NCBI RefSeq assembly: GCF_016031625.1
Contig: NZ_JACCHP010000015.1
Span: forward strand, 7,501 to 71,500
Reading direction: 5' to 3'
Source of the DNA: Bradyrhizobium agreste
Lineage (GTDB): Bacteria; Pseudomonadota; Alphaproteobacteria; Rhizobiales; Xanthobacteraceae
Length of the DNA stretch: 64,000 bases
The position numbers and the translations under genes are program-made. The notes beneath the pieces were generated by a model. It saw nothing but the letters and a program-made list of their open reading frames with translations. It was not told the origin of the DNA and ran no database searches. Within the stretch, counting starts at the first letter, position 1. The number at the start of each line of letters is the position of its first letter. Shown here one piece after another: positions 1-8,034 of this stretch.

Positions 1-142
1 CAAGGACAAGAAAGAAGCCCTCGACGAGCTCAACCAGGCGCTCAAGACGCCGGTGCCGCCGGTCGAGAACAAAGGCAACATCGATCTCGTCGCCAAGTAC
101 TACGACAAGTTGGTTGCCGCGCTCGGCGACGATGAGAACTGA
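1..142 (+). CDS. C-terminal end of an unrecognised protein (partial)
   Basis: An open frame runs in from the left edge and stops with TGA at 140-142. The visible 46 residues are charged and lysine-rich, include the stretch TPVPPVENKG, and end in GDDEN. They look like a soluble, mostly helical tail. There is too little sequence to name a family. GC-rich third positions support real coding. The start lies outside the window. Confidence 0.5.
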   Translation, partial: KDKKEALDELNQALKTPVPPVENKGNIDLVAKYYDKLVAALGDDEN

Positions 143-230
143 AGAACCCAGTGGTGCCTTCATGACGCGCCAAACCATCGCCTCTAGTGCGCGATGAATT
201 GAGGTTTGATCGCGCAACGACGGAGGTGCG

Positions 231-397
231 CTCCCTCTCCCGCTTGCGGGAGAGGGTTGGGGAGAGGGTGCTTCCGCAATGGGACAATCCCCAAGAAGAG
301 AAAGCCCTCACCCGGCGCTTCGACATAGCCGAGGCTTTGCCTCGGCGTCGTTTAAGATGACGGCCGCCAAAGGCGGCCTAAGCAAGCGGGAGAGGTG
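231..397. repeat. Palindromic intergenic repeat, family D (copy 1)
   Basis: The gene-free stretch 143-460 holds this imperfect long palindrome. The left arm carries the run CTCTCCCGCTTGCGGGAGAG and the right arm ends in GCGGGAGAGGTG, with an internal small dyad GGCCGCCAAAGGCGGCC. The same family recurs at 26748-26877 and 45836-45968. I see no gene in the rest of the gap. Confidence 0.7.
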
Positions 398-460
398 AAC
401 GAGCCGCGACAGTCGATTCAACCTGCCATCCCGCTTAGACTAGCCAGACGCCGGCACGGA

Positions 461-1042
461 TCAGACGCGGTCCAGGAACTGAAGCACGCGATTGGTTAGC
501 AGCGCGGCCGCATCCGGGTCGTAGGACGGGAGCGACCGATCGACGAAATAGTGCTGATCGCCGTGATACAGGAAGAGTTCGGCGTCCTTGACCTTCGCCA
601 CGATCTCGCGGGCGGCATCGATGTCGCCCTCGCCGACGAAGATGGGGTCATTGTTCATCCCGTGGATTTGGACCGCGACGCCGTCCGGCCAGGGGCCGAA
701 GGCCCATTGTCCACTAATCGGCAGGCAAGAGGAGAAGAGCACCGCGCCGCGAGCTCCGGCCCGCGTCTGCGCAAGCTTCTGTGCTGGCAGCACGCCGAAC
801 GAAAACCCGGCGTAGACAAGCTCGCAAGGCAATTCGTTGGCGACGCGCACGCCGCGCTCGCGCACCTGTTCGAATCCGGCCTCGCGAATATAGGCAAGAC
901 CGTCGTCGATGGTCTGAAAGGTGCGTCCATCGAACAGGTCCGGCGTGTGCACGGTGTGACCGCTGGCTCGCAAATCATCGGCGAACGCGCGCACGCCCGG
1001 AGTCAGCCCTTGTGCGTGGTGAAACAGCAAGACCTCAGCCAT
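461..1042 (-). CDS. Dienelactone hydrolase family protein
   Basis: 193 aa with the alpha/beta-hydrolase fold of the dienelactone hydrolase family, soluble and cytoplasmic. The nucleophile elbow is GFSFG with Ser81, so serine replaces the cysteine of classical ClcD enzymes. A plausible acid is Asp132 and the histidine is His164 in YHGDQHYF. The N-terminus LLFHHAQGLTPG matches the usual first strand and oxyanion region. Length is a little under the usual 220-240 aa. It lies at the 3' end of a minus-strand catabolic group but is separated from the TRAP gene by a strong bidirectional terminator, so it is probably transcribed separately. Substrate is unknown; ester or lactone hydrolysis is the family expectation. 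Confidence 0.85.
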   Translation of the reverse strand: MAEVLLFHHAQGLTPGVRAFADDLRASGHTVHTPDLFDGRTFQTIDDGLAYIREAGFEQVRERGVRVANELPCELVYAGFSFGVLPAQKLAQTRAGARGAVLFSSCLPISGQWAFGPWPDGVAVQIHGMNNDPIFVGEGDIDAAREIVAKVKDAELFLYHGDQHYFVDRSLPSYDPDAAALLTNRVLQFLDRV

Positions 1043-1197
1043 GAGGAACCTTCGAGTTGAGACCGTCGCGAAGACGCTTGATCATCCCTACAGCGCCATT
1101 GCGTCGACGGAAAGGATGCTTTGGAAACGAGGTCCGCAGGAGGTGAGGGGCGTTATGCTTCTGCCTCAACGAGCGGTCCTTCTTCAAGACGACGAAA

Positions 1198-1225
1198 AAA
1201 GCCCCGGAGACATCTCCGGGGCTTT
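1198..1225. terminator. Bidirectional rho-independent terminator
   Basis: A perfect 13-bp stem (AAAGCCCCGGAGA paired with TCTCCGGGGCTTT) encloses a two-base loop CA. An A-run lies on the left and T's on the right. It is placed just after the stop codon of the TRAP binding-protein gene, where the minus-strand RNA would end in a U-run. Confidence 0.85.
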
Positions 1226-1255
1226 CGTCGTTTCGTCGCGTGCAGCGCGATGCGC

Positions 1256-2344
1256 TTACGTCCGCGTCCGCATCCGCATCATGAAGGTATCGAAGCTGAG
1301 TTCTGCCACCTGCATCCACGCGAGCGACTCGCTGCGAAACGCGGCGAGGCTCGCATACATCTTGCCGAAATGCGGATTGTTCTTGGCGAGATCGGCGTAG
1401 ATCTCGTTCGCCGCGCTGTAGCAACCCTCGAGCACTTCCTGCGGGAACGGTTTGAGGATGGCTCCGGCGACCAGCAGCCGCTTCAGGGCTGGCGGGTTGA
1501 GGGCATCGTACTTGCCCGTGACCCAAGTGAAGGTGTCGCGCGAAGCGCTCTCGACCGCAGCCTGATAGTGCTTCGGCAAGGCGTTCCACTTCTCCAGATT
1601 CATGACGTTGTGGCCTTGACCGGTGCCTTCCCACCAGCCCGGATAATAATAGTACTTTGCGACCTTCACGAAGCCGAGCTTCTCGTCGTCATAGGGACCG
1701 ACCCATTCGGCCGCGTCGATCGTGCCCTTCTCCAATGCAGGATAGATGTCGCCGCCCGCGATCTGCTGCGGCACACCGCCGACCTTGGCGATGATCGTGC
1801 CGGCGAATCCGCCGACGCGGAATTTCAGCCCTTGCAGATCGGCCATCGACTTGATCTCCTTCCGGAACCAGCCGCCCATCTGCGCGCCGGTCGAGCCGGT
1901 GGGGATGCCGATCGCCTTGTGCTCCTTCAGGAGATCATTGAGGAGATCCTGTCCGCCGCCCCATTGCAGCCAGGAGATGTGCTGACGCGTGTTGAGGCCG
2001 AACGGCAGCGCCGTGCCGAAAGTAAAGGCCGGGTTCTTGCCCCAATAATAATAGAGCGCCGTGTTGCCCATCTCGACAGTGCCGTTGGAGACGGCGTCGA
2101 GCACCTGCAGGCCCGGCACGATTTCACCGGCCGCGAACGGCTGAATCTGGAAGCGGTTGTCGGTGATCTCGGCGACGCGCTTGCAGAAATATTCGCAGCC
2201 GCCATAGAGCGTATCGAGTGACTTCGGCCAGCTCGCCGCCAGCCTCCATTTCACCTCAGGCATCGATTGCGCGATCGCCGGCGCAGCGACGGCACTTGCG
2301 GCAAGGCCCAGCCCGCCTGCCGTCAGGAATTTACGACGTTCCAT
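1256..2344 (-). CDS. TRAP transporter substrate-binding protein (DctP/TakP type)
   Basis: 362 aa periplasmic receptor of a tripartite ATP-independent transporter. It begins MERRKFLTAGG, a twin-arginine motif followed by an alanine-rich h-region ending near AAPAIAQ, so it is probably Tat-exported. Mature features fit the TakP/DctP family: KWRLAASWPKSLDTLYGG, the ALYYYWGKNPAFTF segment, and the LKFRVGGFAGTI segment around the carboxylate-binding arginine. The ATG at 2344 is preceded by GGAGGG, and the frame upstream lacks a signal peptide. No DctQ or DctM membrane partner is seen in the window, so it is an orphan receptor here. A half-palindrome like the presumed GntR operator lies about 95 bp upstream. 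The ligand is probably a carboxylate or keto acid. Confidence 0.9.
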   Translation of the reverse strand: MERRKFLTAGGLGLAASAVAAPAIAQSMPEVKWRLAASWPKSLDTLYGGCEYFCKRVAEITDNRFQIQPFAAGEIVPGLQVLDAVSNGTVEMGNTALYYYWGKNPAFTFGTALPFGLNTRQHISWLQWGGGQDLLNDLLKEHKAIGIPTGSTGAQMGGWFRKEIKSMADLQGLKFRVGGFAGTIIAKVGGVPQQIAGGDIYPALEKGTIDAAEWVGPYDDEKLGFVKVAKYYYYPGWWEGTGQGHNVMNLEKWNALPKHYQAAVESASRDTFTWVTGKYDALNPPALKRLLVAGAILKPFPQEVLEGCYSAANEIYADLAKNNPHFGKMYASLAAFRSESLAWMQVAELSFDTFMMRMRTRT

Positions 2345-2437
2345 GCGTATCCCTCCTGTGATGTCGTGTCCTCGACGAGGAATCGCGGTCTTGCTGCCGC
2401 TTTCGTCTCCGCCGCTGGCCGACGTTTCTTGGTGTCC

Positions 2438-2451
2438 GAAATTCAGTATTC
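2438..2451. promoter_or_regulatory. Candidate GntR half-site upstream of the TRAP receptor
   Basis: Read on the minus strand this is GAATACTGAATTTC. It matches 12 of the first 14 bases of the perfect 20-bp palindrome upstream of the GntR gene (5646-5665). Its position in the leader of the TRAP gene suggests a shared regulator. Binding is inferred. Confidence 0.4.
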
Positions 2452-2525
2452 CCGGATCGTGGTCAGGATGACCAAAGGGGAACCGCAAATCAAGCGCACT
2501 TTGGTTGCGGGGCCGCCTGCGCCGA

Positions 2526-3839
2526 TCAATGCTGCGGTGCGAACGCCGCTTCCATGGCCTTGCGCGCCTTCACCGTTTCGTTGCCCAGGTCGAATTCGAC
2601 ATCGCTCCAGCGTACCAACGTGCCATGGGCGACGTCGTGCTTCAGCTTCAGGCGATGTGCGAGCCCGATAGGCAGGGCGCCGGCCTTGAGGCTCGCGGCC
2701 GCCGGTATCAACTTGCCCCATACCGTGTAGCCGCCTTCGCCGTCGAGCATCTCCCCGGCGCGCAAGTTACGTTTGGACACGGCCGCGACGTCGCCGCGGA
2801 AGCCGTAAGGCTGCCCGGTGGGCTCGCCCCGCAGCGCGGCCGACAGCACCGAGATGTTCAGCTCGAGCCCGATCAGATGATACGGTTTGTACATGGCGGC
2901 GAAGCGTCCGCTGGAATCGGTTTTCAGGCCATATTGCCGGAAGCAGTCGGCGGCATAGTCGTTTGGCGCTTCCAGCACGACATAGACGCCCCAGCGCAGG
3001 TCGCGAAACACCGGCCTGCCGTCGCGCTCGAGGGAGGAGACGACTTCGACGACACCGGATCGCTCCAGCACACCGCCACGCGAGCGTGGCCGCAGGATAT
3101 GCGGCAAATCGTCGACGCCGCAGGGCGGAAACGACAGGCCGTCCGCGGGCACGTCGAGGCCGCAGGCATTGGCGATCGCGGCCATCTCGATCGCCGATTT
3201 GGTCCCGTCGAGAAACGAGTTGAACATCTGCGGATTCATGCCGGCCGACTGCGCTTCGCCCGCGGTCAGGCCGTAATGCTGCCAGACACCGTCGGGCGTC
3301 ACGTCGTGATAGGCCGGCAGGTACTTCGTGCCCTTGCCGGCGGCAACGACGTGAAAGCCGGTGGCGCGGGCCCAATCGACCATCTCCGCGGTCAGTGCCG
3401 GCTGGTCGCCATAAGCCAGCGAATAGACCACGCCGGCTTTGCGCGCTTCCTCGGCGAGCAGCGGGCCCGCCAGCACGTCCGCTTCGACATTCACCATCAC
3501 GATATGCTTGCCCGCGGCGATCGCGGCGCGCGCGTGGCGGATGCCGACGGCGGGATTGCCGGTCGCCTCAACCACCACGTCCATGGCGCCGCCGGCGATG
3601 GCGCGCACGCCGTCATCGGTGAACACGGTGGCGGCGATGCGCTCGGCGTCCCAGCCGACGCTGCGGCAGGCCTCGCGCGCCCGGTCGCGGTCGATGTCGA
3701 CGATGATGGGCACCTGAAGCCCCGGCGTGTGCGGCACCTGTGCCAGGAACATCGAGCCGAACTTGCCGGCGCCGATCAACGCGACCCGAACGGGCTTGCC
3801 GGCGGATGCGCGGGCCTGGAGGAGGCGGAAGAGGTTCAT
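2526..3839 (-). CDS. NAD(P)-dependent oxidoreductase with C-terminal SAF domain (homoserine-dehydrogenase-like)
   Basis: 437 aa. The N-terminal Rossmann fold has GAGKFG at about residues 23-28, with a typical acidic end of strand two (IIVDIDRDRA). The middle is a catalytic domain of the predicted homoserine dehydrogenase-like group (VEATGNPAVG, HIVMVNVEADVLAG, AAGKGTKYLPAYHDVTPDGVW). The last 100 residues (KRNLRAGEMLDGEGGYTVWGKL) look like a SAF domain, which is why relatives are often mislabelled FlgA-like. I chose ATG 3839; a GTG three codons upstream is an alternative, and both have weak ribosome sites. Flanked by the TRAP receptor and a dioxygenase on the same strand, it probably oxidises an intermediate of the same compound. 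The substrate is unknown. Confidence 0.8.
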   Translation of the reverse strand: MNLFRLLQARASAGKPVRVALIGAGKFGSMFLAQVPHTPGLQVPIIVDIDRDRAREACRSVGWDAERIAATVFTDDGVRAIAGGAMDVVVEATGNPAVGIRHARAAIAAGKHIVMVNVEADVLAGPLLAEEARKAGVVYSLAYGDQPALTAEMVDWARATGFHVVAAGKGTKYLPAYHDVTPDGVWQHYGLTAGEAQSAGMNPQMFNSFLDGTKSAIEMAAIANACGLDVPADGLSFPPCGVDDLPHILRPRSRGGVLERSGVVEVVSSLERDGRPVFRDLRWGVYVVLEAPNDYAADCFRQYGLKTDSSGRFAAMYKPYHLIGLELNISVLSAALRGEPTGQPYGFRGDVAAVSKRNLRAGEMLDGEGGYTVWGKLIPAAASLKAGALPIGLAHRLKLKHDVAHGTLVRWSDVEFDLGNETVKARKAMEAAFAPQH

Positions 3840-3995
3840 GGGGGACACCTATCGTGTCCCGGACAAGGTGCAGCGTGCAACGCTGCGCCGCAGAGCCGGG
3901 ACCCAGAAAGAAAAGCTATCCGTGTGGCCTGGGCCCCGGCTCGGCAGCGCACCGCTGAAGAAGCGCTGCGCTGCGTCCGGGGCACGAGACTCAGT

Positions 3996-4796
3996 CTACT
4001 CCGCCGCCTGCCGCGGCGCTCGTGCCAGCCGCAGCAGCGCGTCGTCGTCCACCGTCTTGATCGGCGTGAAGTCGCGATGCGCGATGTAGTCCGGCCGCGT
4101 CGGCTTGCGGATATAGTTCGAGACTGCATTCAGCGTCAGGTACACGATCTTGCGCGGGTAGGGCGTGATGTTGCCGCTGGAGCCGTGCACGAGATTGCCG
4201 TGGAACATCAGCATGCCGCCGGGCTTGCCGGTGGGCGCGACGATGCCGCCCTGCTTGACGAGGCGCGTCACCGTTTCCTCGTCCAGCGTCCACAGCGGAT
4301 AGGAGGTGGTGGCGAGATCGTGCGAAGCTTCGAGATCGCCGGCGTTCTGGCTGCGCGGCACCAGCATCAAGGGGCCGTTGATCGGCATCACCTCGTCGAG
4401 GAAGATCGCGATGTTCATCGCGCGCGGCTCCGGCATGCCGTCGTCACGCTTCCAGGTGCCGTAATCCTGGTGCCATTGCCAGACGTCGCCGGTGAACGCC
4501 GATTTGGCGTTGATCTTGAACTGGTGCATGTAGACGGGCTCGCCGAACACCTGCTCGACCGGCTCGATCATGCGCGGATGCGCGCCGAGGATCGCGAACG
4601 CCTCGTTGTAGAGATGCGCGGCAAAGGCCGTGCGCGGCGCGCCGCTCTTCTCGCGCCAGACCTCCGGCCGGTTGGCCTCGTAAATGGCGACCGCCTCGCG
4701 CGCGAGCAGGTCGACCTCCTCCTGGGTGAACAATTCGGGCAGGAACAGCCAGCCCTCGCGGTGGAAGAACTCCAGTTGCTCCCGGGACAGTTTCAT
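3996..4796 (-). CDS. Phytanoyl-CoA dioxygenase family protein (EctD-like Fe(II)/2-oxoglutarate oxygenase)
   Basis: 266 aa non-haem iron dioxygenase. The HxD iron pair is in WQWHQDYGTW (His109, Asp111), the distal histidine is His204 in VHGSSGNITPYPR, and Arg215 can bind 2-oxoglutarate. The segment WHQDYGTWKRDDGMP closely parallels the ectoine hydroxylase signature WHSDFETWHxEDGMP but differs at several positions, and no ectoine synthesis genes are nearby. ATG 4796 follows GGAGGACG. It sits between the GntR regulator and the SAF-domain dehydrogenase, so it probably hydroxylates a small compound that the dehydrogenase then handles. EctD function itself is possible but less likely. Confidence 0.85.
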   Translation of the reverse strand: MKLSREQLEFFHREGWLFLPELFTQEEVDLLAREAVAIYEANRPEVWREKSGAPRTAFAAHLYNEAFAILGAHPRMIEPVEQVFGEPVYMHQFKINAKSAFTGDVWQWHQDYGTWKRDDGMPEPRAMNIAIFLDEVMPINGPLMLVPRSQNAGDLEASHDLATTSYPLWTLDEETVTRLVKQGGIVAPTGKPGGMLMFHGNLVHGSSGNITPYPRKIVYLTLNAVSNYIRKPTRPDYIAHRDFTPIKTVDDDALLRLARAPRQAAE

Positions 4797-4824
4797 GGGT
4801 CGTCCTCCTTGGTTTGTTTTTGTT

Positions 4825-4927
4825 GTCATTCCGGGGCACGCGTAGCGTGAACCCGGAATCCATTTCTCCGCAGTCTCTGCCGCCCGATGGATTCCGGGCT
4901 CGACGCTACGCGTCGCCCCGGAATGAC
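4825..4927. repeat. Palindromic repeat family A (copy 1)
   Basis: Long inverted repeat that begins GTCATTCCGGGGC and ends CGCCCCGGAATGAC, with internal arms ACCCGGAATCCAT and ATGGATTCCGGG. It separates the GntR and dioxygenase genes. Family A is the commonest repeat in the window. Confidence 0.85.
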
Positions 4928-4939
4928 GGCAGGCTGTCG

Positions 4940-5617
4940 CTACGCCGCCGCCTCCTCCGTCGCCCGCAATCTCTCCTCGGTCATCCGTCCTGCCGTCTGC
5001 GCGTGCGCGAGCGCGGCGCGTTCGGCCGCCTTCGCGTTGCCGCTCAGAATGTATTCGGCAATATCGGCATGCTCCGCCCAGGCCTTGGTCCGATAATCGA
5101 GCTCGGAGAGCACCGTCGCCATCGAGCGCCGCATGTGCGGCCATTGCGGCGCCATGGTCTCCTCGATCACAGGATTGCCGGCGAGCTGATAGATCGCGCG
5201 GTGAAAATCGACATCGAGCGCGATGAGCCCGGAAAGCGTCGTGTTGCGGTCGCTGCGGCGCCCGGTGGCGAGCGCTGCCTCCAATCGCGCGCGCCCCGCG
5301 GCGTCGCTGGCCGCGCGCTGAGCGGCAAGCCGGGCCGCGAGCGCGTCGATGGCGCCGCGCACTTCGTAGAGCTGGCGGATGCGCGCGGGATCGAGCTGTG
5401 TCACCTCAAAGCCGCGGCGGCCGCTCTCGGCGACCAGGCCCTGCCGGTGCAACAGATGCAGCGCGTGCGACACCGGCTGGCGCGACACGCCGAGCCGGTC
5501 GGCGAGCTCGTTCTGCCGGATGCGCTGGCCGGGCTGAAGCGTGCGGTCGGAGATCGCCTCCAGGATCCGCGTATAGACCTGGTCGATCAGGTTCGGGAGC
5601 GGGTCGAGAGGGATCAC
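4940..5617 (-). CDS. GntR family transcriptional regulator, FCD (FadR-type) subfamily
   Basis: 225 aa. The winged helix is at about residues 10-75 (LQPGQRIRQNELADRLGVSR then QPVSHALHLLHRQGLV). The FCD ligand domain occupies about 85-210, with the metal-type motif DVDFHRAIYQLAGN and later HxxI histidines. The start is GTG 5617, preceded by GGAGCTG. A perfect 20-bp palindrome lies about 30 bp upstream and is the likely autoregulatory operator. The gene heads a minus-strand row with the dioxygenase, dehydrogenase and TRAP receptor, so it probably controls their substrate-induced expression. FCD regulators of this kind usually respond to organic acids. Confidence 0.9.
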   Translation of the reverse strand: MIPLDPLPNLIDQVYTRILEAISDRTLQPGQRIRQNELADRLGVSRQPVSHALHLLHRQGLVAESGRRGFEVTQLDPARIRQLYEVRGAIDALAARLAAQRAASDAAGRARLEAALATGRRSDRNTTLSGLIALDVDFHRAIYQLAGNPVIEETMAPQWPHMRRSMATVLSELDYRTKAWAEHADIAEYILSGNAKAAERAALAHAQTAGRMTEERLRATEEAAA

Positions 5618-5645
5618 GCCGGCAGCTCCAACAGCTCGTCATAGG

Positions 5646-5665
5646 GAATACGGAATTCCGTATTC
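5646..5665. promoter_or_regulatory. Perfect 20-bp palindrome, likely GntR operator
   Basis: GAATACGGAATTCCGTATTC is fully self-complementary. It lies between the GTG of the GntR gene and the ECF sigma gene. GntR-FCD regulators bind short palindromes near their own genes, and a degenerate copy sits before the TRAP gene. Confidence 0.65.
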
Positions 5666-5762
5666 GAAGTTACGCTTGGTCAGGTGGAGCGTCAAGCCGC
5701 ATCCTATGGCGATCCAACGGCTTCACGTCACTCGGATAAGCCATTGATTCTGCTGAGCCCGT

Positions 5763-6662
5763 CTACTGTGCATGGGGTTGTTTTCGCGATAATGGGTCTG
5801 GATCTGAGCCATCCAGCACCTCCACCTCCATCGCGGCGATCTCTTCCGAATCGGCCACCGCCTCGATGGCCCCGATCCGCTCGCCCACGAACGTCACGCG
5901 CAGCGCAATACGCAGCTGTCCGCCGAGGATGACGGCAACACCGATCTCGCCATCGACCAGCGCCGTGCGCGCGGCCTGGGCGCGACCCTTGTAGAGCTGC
6001 GCGACAGCCTCCGCGCCGCGGATCTCCGCCAGCGAGCCGAGCCGTACCGTCGCCTGATCGGCGCGGAATACGACGTCGGGATCGAGCACCGCGAGCAGCC
6101 CTTCGAAATTGCCTTCGCGCGACGCTTCAAGAAATGCGTCGACGATCCTTCGCTGGTGCGCCAGATCTGTCTCGGGCACCGGCGCGCCCTGCACGCGCCG
6201 CCGGGCGCGGCTCGCCAGCTGCCGCGAGGCATCGACCGAGCGTCCGACGATCGGCGCGATCTCCTCGAACGGGACGGCGAACATGTCGTGCAGCACGAAG
6301 GCGAGCCGCTCCGCGGGCCGTAACGTTTCCAGCACGACCAGCAGCGCCGCGCCGACGGAATCGGCCAGCTCCGCCTCGCGCTCGCTTGTATCGTCGACCG
6401 GCTCGGGCACGTGCGGACCCATCGGATCTTCGCGACGCGATTTCCGGGCCCGCAGCATGTCGAGGCAGATGCGCGCGACGACCGTGGTCAGCCAGCCGCG
6501 CAAATTCGCGATCTCGGACAGGTCGTAGCGGCTGACCCGCAGCCAGGCCTCCTGCACGGCATCGTCGACCTCGGCGCGCGAGCCCAGCATGCGGTAGGCG
6601 ACCGCACGCAAATGGTCCCTGCTTGCCTCGAACTGTTCAGCGAGAAAATTTTGTTCGGTCAT
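5763..6662 (-). CDS. ECF sigma factor, ECF41/SigJ-like, with C-terminal SnoaL-type domain
   Basis: 299 aa. Sigma region 2 is at about residues 12-75 (RDHLRAVAYRMLGSRAEVDDAVQEAWLRV) and region 4 at about 110-160 (LRPAERLAFVLHDMFAVPFEEIAPIVGRS). A SnoaL/NTF2-like domain (about 175-280) follows. A HVPEPV linker between the sigma regions resembles the WLPEP motif of ECF41. The C-terminal DGGGK motif typical of ECF41 is not seen (the equivalent place reads FRADQAT), so regulation may differ. It diverges from a carboxymuconolactone-decarboxylase gene, the standard ECF41 partner, and no anti-sigma gene is adjacent. The extra domain is known in the family to modulate sigma activity. Confidence 0.88.
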   Translation of the reverse strand: MTEQNFLAEQFEASRDHLRAVAYRMLGSRAEVDDAVQEAWLRVSRYDLSEIANLRGWLTTVVARICLDMLRARKSRREDPMGPHVPEPVDDTSEREAELADSVGAALLVVLETLRPAERLAFVLHDMFAVPFEEIAPIVGRSVDASRQLASRARRRVQGAPVPETDLAHQRRIVDAFLEASREGNFEGLLAVLDPDVVFRADQATVRLGSLAEIRGAEAVAQLYKGRAQAARTALVDGEIGVAVILGGQLRIALRVTFVGERIGAIEAVADSEEIAAMEVEVLDGSDPDPLSRKQPHAQ

Positions 6663-6663
6663 C

Positions 6664-6690
6664 GGTCACATTCCCTCGTCGCGATCCGTC
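6664..6690 (+). promoter_or_regulatory. Candidate ECF41-type promoter for the CMD gene
   Basis: GGTCACA (6664-6670) and CGTC (6687-6690) are separated by 16 bases. This closely resembles the published ECF41 target TGTCACA-N16-CGTC as I recall it. It lies about 70 bp before the start of the carboxymuconolactone-decarboxylase-like gene and next to the sigma gene, as in other ECF41 loci. Confidence 0.55.
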
Positions 6691-6759
6691 AAGCCCATGA
6701 CGAAGCCCATCCGGCCGATGTGACCGGAACCTTCGAAATTCGACAGATGGAGACGCAAC

Positions 6760-7218
6760 ATGATGCACGCCCGCATGAAACACCCTGTCATGGTCCTCCC
6801 CGAGGCCATGAATGTCCTTCAGTCCCTCGGCAATTTGACAAAGCAGGGTCTGCCGGAAAAACTCCTCGAACTGGTGCACCTGCGCGCCAGCCAAATCAAC
6901 GGTTGCAGCGTCTGTGTCGACATGCATCCCAAGATCGCCCGCAAGCTCGGCGAGACCGACGAGCGCCTGTTCGCCGTGTCCGCCTGGCGCGATGCGCCCT
7001 ACTTCACCGACGCCGAGCGCGCCGCGCTGGCATTGACCGAAGCCGTCACGCGCCTTGCCGATCGCGAGAATCCGGTACCCGATGCGATCTGGAACGAAGC
7101 CGCCAAGCACTTCGACGAGCGCGAGCTCGCCACACTGATCGTCGCGATCGCCACGATCAACGTGTGGAACCGCCTGAACGCGACGATCAAAATGCCCGTC
7201 GGCGTCTGGAAGGTATGA
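6760..7218 (+). CDS. Carboxymuconolactone decarboxylase / AhpD-like protein
   Basis: 152 aa, all-helical CMD fold. The AhpD-type redox motif is present: Glu37, then eleven residues, then C49-S-V-C52 and His56 (INGCSVCVDMH). The protein is therefore more likely a thiol peroxidase or alkylhydroperoxidase-like enzyme than a true decarboxylase. It is divergent from the ECF41-like sigma gene with a matching promoter between them. Its stop codon is one base from the stop of the convergent hydrolase gene. ATG 6760 or the ATG two codons... at 6763 are both usable; the first is kept. Confidence 0.88.
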   Translation: MMHARMKHPVMVLPEAMNVLQSLGNLTKQGLPEKLLELVHLRASQINGCSVCVDMHPKIARKLGETDERLFAVSAWRDAPYFTDAERAALALTEAVTRLADRENPVPDAIWNEAAKHFDERELATLIVAIATINVWNRLNATIKMPVGVWKV

Positions 7219-7219
7219 G

Positions 7220-8032
7220 CTACTTCGCGAGGAATCTGTTTACCACCTCGCCGAACTCGAGCGGCGCCTGCTCGAACATCCAGTGGCCGGCGTTCGCGAT
7301 CACCGCCGTCTCGGCGCCCGCGATGTGCGCGGCCAGCACGCGCCACATCACCGACAGGCTGCCGCTGGTGGCGCCGCCGCCGATCAGCAGCGTCGGCGTC
7401 CTGATCGCCTGCGCATCGCGCAGCGTGTAGGGCCGGCGCTGCTCGTTGATCTGGCCGAGAAAGGTGAGCGCGTTGTCGCGCAGTTGTTGCTTCGCCGCGG
7501 CCGGCACGCGCCGCCAGGAGCCGTCGCCCTCGATGCCTTCGTAGAAATTCCGCAGCGCGCCCTCGAGATCGCCGGCGCGGATCATCTCGACCGATCGCGC
7601 CGTGCGCGCCGCCAGCGGCGGATGCGCCGGCGTGCCCTCCGGCACAGGCAGGGATGCATCGAGATCGCCGCCGGGCTCGGCCAGCACCAGCTTGCGCAAC
7701 AGATCAGGCCGCGCCTGCGCCACGCGGAAGGCGATGTGTCCGCCACGCGAATGGCCCATCAGGTCGACGGGGCCGGGCTTGACCTGCTCGATGAAGGCGA
7801 TCGTATCGGCAACGTGCTGCGCCATCTTGTAATCGTCGCCGACGGCGTCCCAATGCTCGGGAAAGAAATGCCGCAGGCTGACCGAGATCACGCGATGGGA
7901 TTTCGACAGCGGACCGAGCACCGAATACCAGGTGCGGAAATCACCTAACGTGCCGTGCACACAAACCAGCGGTGGGCCCTCACCGACTTCGAGATAGGCC
8001 ATGTCGTAACCGTTGACGCGGAAGCTTTGCAT
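7220..8032 (-). CDS. Alpha/beta hydrolase (tandem copy 2)
   Basis: 270 aa soluble hydrolase. The oxyanion motif is VHGTLGDF, the nucleophile elbow GHSRGG has Ser95, and the terminal histidine is in NAGHWMFEQAP. It is clearly homologous to the adjacent upstream gene through almost its full length (MQSFRVNGYDM, VSLRHFFPEHWD, LAEPGGDLDASL), showing a tandem duplication. The genes are two bases apart and surely co-transcribed. The substrate is unknown; esterase or lactonase activity is the family expectation. Confidence 0.85.
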   Translation of the reverse strand: MQSFRVNGYDMAYLEVGEGPPLVCVHGTLGDFRTWYSVLGPLSKSHRVISVSLRHFFPEHWDAVGDDYKMAQHVADTIAFIEQVKPGPVDLMGHSRGGHIAFRVAQARPDLLRKLVLAEPGGDLDASLPVPEGTPAHPPLAARTARSVEMIRAGDLEGALRNFYEGIEGDGSWRRVPAAAKQQLRDNALTFLGQINEQRRPYTLRDAQAIRTPTLLIGGGATSGSLSVMWRVLAAHIAGAETAVIANAGHWMFEQAPLEFGEVVNRFLAK

Positions 8033-8034
8033 GG

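Noticed and set aside
3996..4796. Naming the dioxygenase EctD
   Set aside because: The signature differs at several positions and no ectABC genes are visible, so only family-level naming is justified.
2505..4850. Very long plus-strand open frame of 781 codons
   Set aside because: It lies antisense to the dehydrogenase and dioxygenase genes, is extremely rich in Arg, His and Asp, and is the expected mirror of GC-rich coding on the other strand.
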